Below, in pieces: positions 16,737-24,323 of a DNA stretch of 59,172 nt. The first letter of the stretch is position 1; every line of letters starts with the position of its first letter. Origin of the DNA: Moduliflexus sp964602655 (GTDB lineage: Bacteria; Moduliflexota; Moduliflexia; Moduliflexales; Moduliflexaceae); the NCBI GenBank assembly GCA_964602655.1, contig CAZRSF010000037.1, positions 1-59,172 of the forward strand. The letters run 5' to 3'. Below the pieces are notes generated by a model, which saw only the letters and a program-made list of their open reading frames with translations, was not told where the DNA came from and ran no database searches. Made by a program: the position numbers and the translations under genes.

Positions 16737-17621
16737 ATGAAATTAGGCGAAATCAAAGAACCGTATCGAGTCAGTCCACGATTGATTGCGGATTTACAGC
16801 GCAATATTACCGGTTTTCCTGCGAATTGGCATGAATACCCGGATATGTTATCCACGCTGCTGGAACTGTATCACGATAATCCCGAATTTTTGACGCTGTA
16901 TGCATATCTTCAGGAACGCGCCAATCGGGATTTTGATGTTGCGCAAGAGTATTATCTGAAAGCGATCGCCATAGACCCAACCTATCCGGAAAGTTTGGCC
17001 GGGTACGCCAGATTTCTCGATTTCGTCCGACACGATTACGCGCAAGCGGAAGAATTCTATCTGAAGGCGATTGAAGCCGCCCCCGACGATGCCGAATACT
17101 TAGCCAAATATGCCGTGTTCCTCTACTATATCCGTGAAGATTACGAGCAAGCGGAAGTCTATTATCTGAGCGCCATTCAATCCGATCCGAATCATGTTGC
17201 CACATTAGGGAGCTACGCCTCGTTTCTCTCGTTGGTTAAGGGAGATTATAAGCAGGCGGAAGAATGTTATCGCAAAGCGTTGGAACTGAACCCGAATCAT
17301 ATCGCGAGCTTAGGGAGTTACGCCTATTATCTCCATCACATCAAAGAGAATTTTCGGGACGCAGAAATGTATTACCGCCGCGTCCTGGAACTCGATCCGG
17401 ATGATGTGGATAATTTAGGGAATTACGCGATCTTTTTGGAAAATGTCAGAAAAGAGTATGCCCAGGCCGACGTGTTTTATCAAAAAGCGATTGCGCTCAA
17501 GCCGAATGACACGTTCATTTTAAGCAATTATGCGATGTTTTTGGATTACGCGCTCAAAGAACCGGAGAAAGCGGATATTTACTATGAACGTGTGCGCATC
17601 ATCGAACAAAAACGCGCGTAA
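16737..17621 (+). CDS. TPR repeat protein
   Basis: 294 residues with about seven tandem tetratricopeptide repeats of 35-37 residues from about residue 60 (AEEFYLKAIEAAPDDAEYLA, AEVYYLSAIQSDPNHVATLG, AEECYRKALELNPNHIASLG, and so on). No signal peptide or membrane span, so likely a cytoplasmic scaffold. Repeats pair Tyr-Tyr at the first helix and a NYAxFL motif at the second, an unusually regular subtype. GGGGGAGACGAAGG precedes the ATG. It lies 151 nt after the cyclase and could be its partner, which is inference. Confidence 0.88.
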   Translation: MKLGEIKEPYRVSPRLIADLQRNITGFPANWHEYPDMLSTLLELYHDNPEFLTLYAYLQERANRDFDVAQEYYLKAIAIDPTYPESLAGYARFLDFVRHDYAQAEEFYLKAIEAAPDDAEYLAKYAVFLYYIREDYEQAEVYYLSAIQSDPNHVATLGSYASFLSLVKGDYKQAEECYRKALELNPNHIASLGSYAYYLHHIKENFRDAEMYYRRVLELDPDDVDNLGNYAIFLENVRKEYAQADVFYQKAIALKPNDTFILSNYAMFLDYALKEPEKADIYYERVRIIEQKRA

Positions 17622-17656
17622 CAGTATTGACGCGAGCGTTGATTTTTGATAAGCGC

Positions 17657-17680
17657 AGTTAGGGTTCGAACCCTGACTGG
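17657..17680. repeat. degenerate family B palindrome (copy 2)
   Basis: CAGTTAGGGTTCGAACCCTG keeps the GGGTTCGAACCC core, but the outer arms have diverged. It lies 15 nt before the serine hydrolase start. Confidence 0.7.
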
Positions 17681-17695
17681 GCTGAAACGGAGTCT

Positions 17696-19192
17696 ATGAA
17701 ATTACAAATGATCTATAGAAGAAACATCATCTTCATTCTGCTGTCGTGCAGCCTTATCTTCGCCATCGCGGGGTGTAAGCGCCAGGCGCCGACGCCGGAA
17801 CAGGAAGCCAGCCGCTTCGCCCTCGAACAAGGATTGCTGCCGGTCTTTACGCTTCAGGGGCAGCCATTGCCTGCCATGTCGCTGACTCAGCGGATGCAGG
17901 ATTATCGCATTCCAGGCGTCAGTATTGCGGTCGTGCAGAATAACTCGCTGGCATGGGCGCAGGCGTATGGCGTGACGGATGCCATCAGCAAGCAGCCAGT
18001 CACTACGGAAACGCAATTTCAGGCGGCATCTGTCAGTAAATTGCTGACGGCAGTGGCGGCCATGACGCTTGTGCAAGATGGCAAAATCGGATTGGATGAA
18101 GACGTTGATCTGCGCCTGAAATCGTGGCATTTTCCGACGAACGAGTTCACGGCGTCTCAGCCCGTTACCTTGCGCCGATTGCTCAGCCACAGCGCGGGCG
18201 TGAATGTGCCGAATTTTCCAGGCTATGCTGTCGAAGAACCGCTGCCGACGCTGCGTCAGATTTTAAACGGAGAACCGCCAGCCAAAACGCCGCCGATTGA
18301 AGTGCAAGCGCTGCCGGGAAGCGCCTGGCAATATTCCGATGGCGGCTATGCTATCGCGCAGCAATTACTCGAAGACTTGAACAGTCAGCCATTTGCGCAG
18401 TTTGCGCAGCAACGCATCTTTGCGCTGATAGGCATGACGCGTAGCACCTTTGCGCAGCCGTTGCCGGATGACCTTGCCGCGTCCGCCGCCAGTGGGCATC
18501 GTCTGGACGGCCTGCCAGTGGAAAAACGCTGGTATGTTTACCCCGAAACTGCCGCTGAAGGACTCTGGACAACGCCGTCGGATTTGGCGCGGTTGATGAT
18601 CGAATTGCGTCAGGCGGCGCAAGGCGCATCGAACAAATTGCTGACGGCAGATATGGCGAAAAGCCTGTTTGTCAAGCAGATCGGCAATTCCGCGTTCGTC
18701 GGCCCCATCAAAGGGGAAGGGAATGCGGCCTGGTTCAGCGCGGGCGGCTCGACCGCCGGATTTCGCTGTTTGATGGTGATGTTCCCGGAAACCGGGCAGG
18801 GCGCGGTGGTAGTGACCAATTCGGAAAACGGCCATTTTCTCGCGATGGAAATCATGCGCGGCATTGCGCAAGTCTATAACTGGCCGGATTTCCGCGCTCA
18901 GGAAAAAGCGGTGCTTGCGCTGACGCCGGAAACGTTGCAAAAGTATGTCGGAAATTACGTGTTCGAAACGCCCGCCGGAATGAGCGTGACCGTCGCTGTC
19001 GGAGAAAAAGGCATATCGGTTGATGTGACGGGGCAGCGGTTCGAGATGTTCCCGGAAACCGAGGTGGATTTTTTCGAGCCGATTTCCGGCATGACGATCA
19101 CGTTTGTCAGACCCGCCGACGACAAGCCCATAGAAGGATTATTTTTGACGCCGCCGCTCTCGTCGCAACGCTGGGCGGCCAAAAAGCAGTAG
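17696..19192 (+). CDS. beta-lactamase-family serine hydrolase lipoprotein
   Basis: 498 residues. Signal peptide with lipobox (SLIFAIAGC, Cys about residue 27), hence a membrane-anchored periplasmic or outer-membrane lipoprotein. The class C beta-lactamase/D-peptidase fold shows SVSK (SxxK nucleophile) near residue 114, YSD in WQYSDGGYAIAQ near residue 213 in place of the usual YxN, and SAGGSTAGF near residue 350 for the third motif. A C-terminal lipocalin-like extension (LTPETLQKYVGNYVF onward) is typical of related esterases. Substrate is unknown; resistance is not implied. Confidence 0.9.
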   Translation: MKLQMIYRRNIIFILLSCSLIFAIAGCKRQAPTPEQEASRFALEQGLLPVFTLQGQPLPAMSLTQRMQDYRIPGVSIAVVQNNSLAWAQAYGVTDAISKQPVTTETQFQAASVSKLLTAVAAMTLVQDGKIGLDEDVDLRLKSWHFPTNEFTASQPVTLRRLLSHSAGVNVPNFPGYAVEEPLPTLRQILNGEPPAKTPPIEVQALPGSAWQYSDGGYAIAQQLLEDLNSQPFAQFAQQRIFALIGMTRSTFAQPLPDDLAASAASGHRLDGLPVEKRWYVYPETAAEGLWTTPSDLARLMIELRQAAQGASNKLLTADMAKSLFVKQIGNSAFVGPIKGEGNAAWFSAGGSTAGFRCLMVMFPETGQGAVVVTNSENGHFLAMEIMRGIAQVYNWPDFRAQEKAVLALTPETLQKYVGNYVFETPAGMSVTVAVGEKGISVDVTGQRFEMFPETEVDFFEPISGMTITFVRPADDKPIEGLFLTPPLSSQRWAAKKQ

Positions 19193-19205
19193 CTCCTAAC
19201 TTTTT

Positions 19206-19227
19206 GGGGCGTTCAATCGAACGCCCC
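19206..19227. terminator. stem-loop between convergent genes
   Basis: GGGGCGTT and AACGCCCC arms with a CAATCG loop sit 14 nt after the hydrolase stop and just past the Rpn gene stop on the other strand. There is no long T tract, so intrinsic termination is uncertain. Confidence 0.5.
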
Positions 19228-19236
19228 TCTATCAGA

Positions 19237-20034
19237 TTACGCGATAGAGGCAACCTTTTCCGGCGTCAGACCGGTCAATTCGGAAATGTCTGCAACTGCA
19301 TAACCTTTCGCCAACATCTTGCGGGCAGTGTCTAACGCTTTGCGTTGCTCGCCATCCTGAAGCCCCGCTTCATATTTCTCTTGCTTCAATTCTTCCTGCC
19401 CATGCTCATCGAACATCCGGGCGCGTTCTTCCGGCGAAATATGGTCTTTTTCGATATAGTCGAAAATTTTAAGGATTTCTGACCGCGTGTATTGCGTTTC
19501 ATCCACTTCCTCATCCAGGCTATCCGCAATCGCTCGCATCCAGTCGCGATACGGCGCGGGCGTCTCATCGGTCACATATTTCGGGCAGAGATAGATCACT
19601 TTATGCGGGATTTCCCGCAGTCCGCATCCGCGCAAATCTTTCGGATCGAAATCGATAATTGCGACATCCCGCTGATGCCGGTCACCTGATGTCAATACGA
19701 CAATCGTATAGACGTTCAGCGGTGGGCGGTAATCCTCGGAATTGGCGACCTGCTCCAAAAGCGCGACGCATTGATAATGCAGAAAACGATGGTAATGGTC
19801 GGAATAGCGTTCATGCTGAATATCCACGACCGTGCGGTGTTTGCGATCTTCGGCATACAAATCGAATCGCGCCGCGACGCGCCCGATGCTCGGCGAAAAC
19901 GACTTTTCGGTTTCGACGTGATCAATATCCAGCGTAATCCCTAACACATCTTGCGCAAAGGCGGTAAAAATCTCCGGATCACAAAACGCTTTTTTGAAGA
20001 TCACCCCATAGCGTAACGAAGCGACATGTTTCAT
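19237..20034 (-). CDS. Rpn-family recombination-promoting nuclease/putative transposase
   Basis: 265 residues of the PD-(D/E)XK Rpn/YhgA-like family. It begins LRYGVIFKKAFCDPEIFTAF and has the nuclease core FDLYAEDRKHRTVVDIQHE (catalytic Asp, then D-x-Q in place of ExQ) near residues 75-93, then HYHRFLHYQCVALLEQ. The C-terminus (LAKGYAVADISELTGL) is a common helical tail. AAGGGGGGAAAGC precedes the ATG. Members occur in many paralogues and promote recombination; no terminal inverted repeats were seen, so it is not called an IS. Confidence 0.85.
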   Translation of the reverse strand: MKHVASLRYGVIFKKAFCDPEIFTAFAQDVLGITLDIDHVETEKSFSPSIGRVAARFDLYAEDRKHRTVVDIQHERYSDHYHRFLHYQCVALLEQVANSEDYRPPLNVYTIVVLTSGDRHQRDVAIIDFDPKDLRGCGLREIPHKVIYLCPKYVTDETPAPYRDWMRAIADSLDEEVDETQYTRSEILKIFDYIEKDHISPEERARMFDEHGQEELKQEKYEAGLQDGEQRKALDTARKMLAKGYAVADISELTGLTPEKVASIA

Positions 20035-20070
20035 AGCTTTCCCCCCTTTCTTTTCTACAACTTCATCATG

Positions 20071-20355
20071 TCATGACAGCGCCCGTTGCAGCACTTCGGT
20101 ATCAAGTTCCGCCATGCTGTCCATTTCATCATCGGTATAATCGAAAATCGGCTCATGATTGAAGCGTAGAAAATCAATGAATTCACAGCGCGTCATGCCC
20201 GCTAATTCCGCCGCTTTGCCTAACGAAAGAATGCGTTGCGTATAATACCGAATTGCGGCCTGACGCTTGACATCTTCAACGGCGTCGGTGATAGATTTAT
20301 GTAAGTGCAGCAGCACTTCGAACGGAATACGAATAGTTCCTGTTTGGGCTTGCAT
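20071..20355 (-). CDS. UPF0175 family protein (antitoxin-like)
   Basis: 94-residue small protein with the family motif LSLGKAAELAGMTRCEFIDF near residues 44-63, a helix-turn-helix-like segment seen in VapB-like or UPF0175 proteins often paired with small toxins. GGGAGG lies 10 nt before the ATG. It precedes the Rpn gene on the same strand with 36 nt between them, so the two are probably one transcript. No separate PIN or RelE toxin gene is nearby. Confidence 0.8.
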   Translation of the reverse strand: MQAQTGTIRIPFEVLLHLHKSITDAVEDVKRQAAIRYYTQRILSLGKAAELAGMTRCEFIDFLRFNHEPIFDYTDDEMDSMAELDTEVLQRALS

Positions 20356-20569
20356 ACCGTGCTCGCCTCCCTTTTTTCATGCGATAAAAGCAGAGAAATA
20401 ATCGTCAGAGAATGTGATATGATATGTTCGAAACTTGCTATTGTGTCAATAAAAATGTTGTGATGATATGATTCTTGGTAAGGGAGGCGGAACAATCAAA
20501 TCAGGCCGCGAGAAATTCCTTGACAATGACCGCTTTTCAATTCAGAACACTGAATATCAATAATATTTA

Positions 20570-20600
20570 GTTGTCAGACACCTTCAAGGTGTCTGACAAC
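20570..20600. repeat. 31-nt palindrome (family H, copy 1)
   Basis: GTTGTCAGACACCTT pairs perfectly with AAGGTGTCTGACAAC around one C. It ends 9 nt before the caspase-protein ATG, where an SD would be expected. Copy 2 is at 31996-32026, and a possible half copy is near 32177. Confidence 0.9.
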
Positions 20601-20609
20601 TTTCCCAAT

Positions 20610-23594
20610 ATGAACGAAAAATTTACACATGGATACGCGCTGCTGATAGGCGTCGGCGGGAATCTGCCGAATACAAAAACGGACGCGGTCGGTCTGGCCG
20701 AATTACTCACGGATGAAGGCCGCTGCGCGTATCCGGCGGCGCAGGTCAACGTCTTGACCGAAGCGCAGGCCGCTCGCGCCAATATCCTGACCGCGCTGGA
20801 TCAGCTTGCCATCTCGACGCATCCGTCCGCGACAGCCATCGTCTATTTCTCCGGGCATGGCTGTCAGGTCGCTTCGCCGGGCGGCGAACGTTATTATCTG
20901 CTGCCGCATGGCTATGATGTCAACGCGCTCGAACAAACGGCCATCAGTGGCGCGGAATTCGTGCAGAAACTCCGGGCGATTCCGGCGCAAAAGCTCTTGC
21001 TGCTGTTGGATTGCTGTCATGCGGGCGGCTTGAGCGACAGCAAAGCGCCGGGCTTTAACGCAGCCAGCGCGCCGCTGCCGCCGGAAGCGCTCGGCTTTCT
21101 GCAACAGGGACGCGGGCGCGTGGTCATCGTCTCGTCCACCGCGAATGAATTATCATTTGCCGGGCGACCGTACAGCGCGTTCACGCTCGCCCTGATTGAA
21201 GCGTTATGCGGCGCAGGCGTCGCGAAACAGGACGGCTATGCGCGTGTCGCCGATCTCGCGCTCCATGCTCGCGAAAAAGTGCCGCAGCGCACCAACAACC
21301 GGCAGCATCCGATCTTGCATTACGAGCAGGCCGATAATTTTGTCGTGGCATTTTACGCCGCCGGTGACGTTCAGCCCAAAGGCTTGCCGTTTGCGACGCC
21401 GCCGGAAATCGAGCCGACGCCGGGCGCGTGGCGACAGACCATGTTCGATCAGCGCGGGCAGACCGTCGGGACGCAGACCAATATCGGAAACGCCTCCGGC
21501 GCAGTCTTTTCCGGGAATTTTTCAGGGACGCTCAATATCCATGCCGAGCCGACGCCGCCATTGCAAGCGTTACGCTCGATTCCTGCGCCGCCGCGTGATT
21601 TCACCGGGCGCGAGACCGACTTGAACGCGATGCTTGCGGCATTCGAGCGCGGCGCGACGATCAGCGGCGTGCGCGGGCTTGGCGGCATGGGGAAGACCGC
21701 GCTTGCCTGCAAATTGGCGGAGATGCTGGCGTCGCGTTACCCGGATGGCAGCCTGTTTGTCGAATTGTACGGCGCAAGACCGCAGCCCGTAACGACCGCC
21801 GACGCGATGAAAACGCTGCTCCGGGCGTTACTCGGCGCGGATGCGCGGCTACCGGAAAATGAGCCGGAATTGCGCAACCTCTATCGTTCCGCGCTGCATG
21901 GCAAACGCTTCTTGCTGCTGTTGGACGACGCGAAAGACCGGGCGCACGTCGAGCCGCTGCTGCCGTCCGCAACGTGCGGCGTGTTGATTACCTCGCGCCA
22001 GAAATTCGCGCTGCCGGGCTTGCAGGCGCATGATCTCGATGCGCTGCCGCCGGAGGAGGCGCGGGCGCTGCTGTTGGCGATTTGCCCGCGCATCGGCGAG
22101 CTTGCGGAGGAATTGGCGCGATTGTGCGGTTGCCTGCCGCTCGCCTTACGCGCCGCCGGGAGCGCGTTGGCGGAACGGAGCGACCTCAGCCCCGCCGCCT
22201 ATCGCCGCCGCTTGGAACAGGCGCAGACGCGCCGCGATTTGATTGACGCCTCGTTGAGCTTGAGTTACGACTTGCTCTCGCCGGAACAGCAGACACGCTG
22301 GGCTATGCTCGCCGTGTTTCCATCGGATTTTGACGTGGCGGCAGCAACGGCGGTTTGGAACATGGAGGCGGACGCCGCGCAGGACGCCCTGAGCGAGTTG
22401 GTCAAATGGAGCATGGTGGAGTTTGACAACTCCCCTCCTGGGAGGGGCAGGGGTGGGTTGTTGAATGAAACAGCCTCCACTCCGTCGAGCACCCACCCCC
22501 AACCCCTCCCAAGAGGGGAGTTCACGGCTTCGCCGGGTAAAAACCTCTCTCAGGAGGGGAATTGGCCGCATGGTCGCTACCGCCTGCATGATTTGGCGCG
22601 GCTCTGCGCGGCGGCGCGATTGCAGGCCGACGCCCGCGACGCGGCGGAATTGCGCCATGCTACACATTACGCAGCCTTACTCCGAACCGCAAACGATCTG
22701 TATAAACAAGGCGGTGACAATATTCTGACCGCGTTAAGAATATTCGATCAAGAATGGCCAAATATTCAGTCAGGACAAAGATGGGCAGCAGAACATCATA
22801 ACAATGATGATGCGGCTTCATTATGCACTATCTATGTTAACTGGCCATATCTGTTAGAGTTGCGCCTGCCGCCACGCCAAAGGATTCCCTGGTTGGAGTC
22901 TGCGCTGGTTGCTGCTCAACGATTGCAAAATCGTACTTACGAAGGCGTTCATCTCGGCAACCTCGGTATCGCTTACAAAGATTTAGGCGAGCCGCGCCGC
23001 GCTATCGAATATGATGAACAGGCGTTGACGATTGCTCGCGAGATCGGCGACCGACGCGGGGAAGGGAACGTCCTCGGCAACCTCGGCATTGCCTACAAAG
23101 ATTTAGGCGAGCCGCGCCGCGCCATCGCATATTATGAACAGCGGTTGGTGATTGCCCGCGAGACCGGCGACCGGCGCGGGGAAGGGAACGCTCTCGGCAA
23201 CCTCGGTAGCGCCTATTGCTCTTTAGGCGAATCGCGTCGCGCCATCGAATATTATGAACAGTGTTTGATACTTCATCGCGAGATCGGCGACCGGCGCGGG
23301 GAAGGGACTGACCTCGGCAACCTCGGTGTCGCTTACAAAGATTTAGGCGAGCCGCGCCGCGCTATCGAATATGATGAACAGGCGTTGACGATTGCTCGCG
23401 AGATCGGCGACCGGCGCGGGGAAGGGAACGCCCTCTGGAATATGAGCCTTGCGTTCGATGAACTCGGCGAACGGGCGCGAGCCATCGAACTCGCTGCTGC
23501 CGCGCTTGTCATTCGCGAGCAAATCGAAGACCCCAACGCGGAAATGGTGCGCCGTCAATTGGCGGCATGGCGGGGGGAACGGCAGGAACAATGA
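20610..23594 (+). CDS. caspase-like peptidase / NB-ARC NTPase / TPR protein (STAND conflict-type)
   Basis: 994 residues. (1) Peptidase C14 caspase domain, about 1-260, with catalytic His83 in YFSGHGCQ and Cys136 in LLDCCHAGG. (2) A Gly/Ser/Asn-rich linker, about 285-310 (IGNASGAVFSGNFSGTLNI). (3) An NB-ARC ATPase, about 330-640: FTGRETDLNAML, P-loop GLGGMGKTAL, LLLLDDAKD Walker B, GVLITSR and the winged-helix end GRYRLHDLARLCA. (4) TPR repeats, about 780-960. A family E repeat is inserted in frame at residues 605-651. Such proteins act as ligand-triggered proteases in programmed cell death or phage defence; that role is inferred here. No SD is seen; the upstream TTG at 20571 would only add repeat-encoded residues. 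Confidence 0.93.
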   Translation: MNEKFTHGYALLIGVGGNLPNTKTDAVGLAELLTDEGRCAYPAAQVNVLTEAQAARANILTALDQLAISTHPSATAIVYFSGHGCQVASPGGERYYLLPHGYDVNALEQTAISGAEFVQKLRAIPAQKLLLLLDCCHAGGLSDSKAPGFNAASAPLPPEALGFLQQGRGRVVIVSSTANELSFAGRPYSAFTLALIEALCGAGVAKQDGYARVADLALHAREKVPQRTNNRQHPILHYEQADNFVVAFYAAGDVQPKGLPFATPPEIEPTPGAWRQTMFDQRGQTVGTQTNIGNASGAVFSGNFSGTLNIHAEPTPPLQALRSIPAPPRDFTGRETDLNAMLAAFERGATISGVRGLGGMGKTALACKLAEMLASRYPDGSLFVELYGARPQPVTTADAMKTLLRALLGADARLPENEPELRNLYRSALHGKRFLLLLDDAKDRAHVEPLLPSATCGVLITSRQKFALPGLQAHDLDALPPEEARALLLAICPRIGELAEELARLCGCLPLALRAAGSALAERSDLSPAAYRRRLEQAQTRRDLIDASLSLSYDLLSPEQQTRWAMLAVFPSDFDVAAATAVWNMEADAAQDALSELVKWSMVEFDNSPPGRGRGGLLNETASTPSSTHPQPLPRGEFTASPGKNLSQEGNWPHGRYRLHDLARLCAAARLQADARDAAELRHATHYAALLRTANDLYKQGGDNILTALRIFDQEWPNIQSGQRWAAEHHNNDDAASLCTIYVNWPYLLELRLPPRQRIPWLESALVAAQRLQNRTYEGVHLGNLGIAYKDLGEPRRAIEYDEQALTIAREIGDRRGEGNVLGNLGIAYKDLGEPRRAIAYYEQRLVIARETGDRRGEGNALGNLGSAYCSLGESRRAIEYYEQCLILHREIGDRRGEGTDLGNLGVAYKDLGEPRRAIEYDEQALTIAREIGDRRGEGNALWNMSLAFDELGERARAIELAAAALVIREQIEDPNAEMVRRQLAAWRGERQEQ
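22428..22563. repeat. family E repeat inserted in frame within the NB-ARC gene
   Basis: AACTCCCCTCCTGGGAGGGG (from 22428) with the following CAGGGGTGGG pairs with CCCACCCCCAACCCCTCCC and AGAGGGGAGTT (22490-22522). A third arm CTCTCTCAGGAGGGGAATT ends near 22562. It encodes the low-complexity stretch NSPPGRGRGG to SQEGNWPH between VEFD and GRYRLHDL, positions that normally lie close together in this fold. No stop or frameshift results. Confidence 0.88.
22951..23440 (+). repeat. four near-identical 120-bp tandem units encoding TPRs
   Basis: Period 120 nt (40 residues; core GNLGIAYKDLGEPRRAIEY). The first unit (from 22951) and the fourth (from 23311) are almost identical in DNA, while units 2 and 3 differ at scattered sites. 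This suggests recent duplication or gene conversion. Confidence 0.88.
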
Positions 23595-23633
23595 TACGCG
23601 GAAACGGTGGTGGCAATTTTGGAAATAACGCGC

Positions 23634-23666
23634 AACCCTGCCAGGGTTTAAAACCCTGGCAGGGTT
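23634..23666. repeat. 33-nt palindrome (family B, copy 3)
   Basis: AACCCTGCCAGGGTTT and AAACCCTGGCAGGGTT arms. It lies between the NB-ARC gene stop and the next gene, 14 nt before its ATG. Confidence 0.9.
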
Positions 23667-23679
23667 CATGCCCTCATAA

Positions 23680-24321
23680 ATGATGAACGACAATAGCCAG
23701 ACTCTTCTGACGCTGTTCGAGCGTTATGCGACGCTGACGACGTACTGCGATCAGGCGTTTGCCGCCGCCGCTGATCGCTACGCGGCGCAGATGCGCTGCG
23801 CGAGCGGCTGCGCCTCCTGCTGTCGGCTCGAAACCGTCGTTCCGCTGGAAGCCGCGCTGATTGCGGCGTATCTCGCGGTTGTTCCGCTGGATTTCGATTG
23901 CGCTGCCGACGATGCCGCCGCGCCGGAATGCGTCTTCCTGACGGCGGATGCGGCCTGCGCGATTTATCCGGTGCGCCCGCTGATTTGCCGGACGCATGGC
24001 ATGGTCATTCAGTATCCGGATCAGGAGGAATGGGACGCCTGCCCGCTGAATTTTACGGACGTTCCGCTCAACCAGATTGAGCCGCACTATGTCTTACATG
24101 CAGAAGCCGTGACGACGAATCTGCTGCGGCTGAATCTCGCGTTCTGCATGATTGCCGGAGAGACTGATTCAGCGGGCGAGCGCATTCGCTTACATGATAT
24201 TCTTCACTCATCATATCCGCTGCCGCCGTTTTTCTCAACGTTGATGGAGCCGAATGACGGGCTGACCCGACAGATCGTCGAGGCCGTCACGCAGCGCGTC
24301 GCATTCCCCCAAAGGAGATGA
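23680..24321 (+). CDS. YkgJ-type cysteine-cluster protein
   Basis: 213 residues. The putative Zn/Fe-chelating CxxxCxxCC cluster is visible as CASGCASCC near residues 43-51, with ACAIYPVRPLICRTHG near residues 91-106, the family signature. C-terminal half is unremarkable. No signal peptide. Function of the family is not established. The start may be 23680 or the adjacent ATG 23683; no SD is seen. Its last codons contain the SD of the following regulator gene. Confidence 0.85.
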   Translation: MMNDNSQTLLTLFERYATLTTYCDQAFAAAADRYAAQMRCASGCASCCRLETVVPLEAALIAAYLAVVPLDFDCAADDAAAPECVFLTADAACAIYPVRPLICRTHGMVIQYPDQEEWDACPLNFTDVPLNQIEPHYVLHAEAVTTNLLRLNLAFCMIAGETDSAGERIRLHDILHSSYPLPPFFSTLMEPNDGLTRQIVEAVTQRVAFPQRR

Positions 24322-24323
24322 AC

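Noticed and set aside
19237..20034. Rpn-family gene as part of an insertion sequence.
   Set aside because: No terminal inverted repeats or target duplications were found around it.
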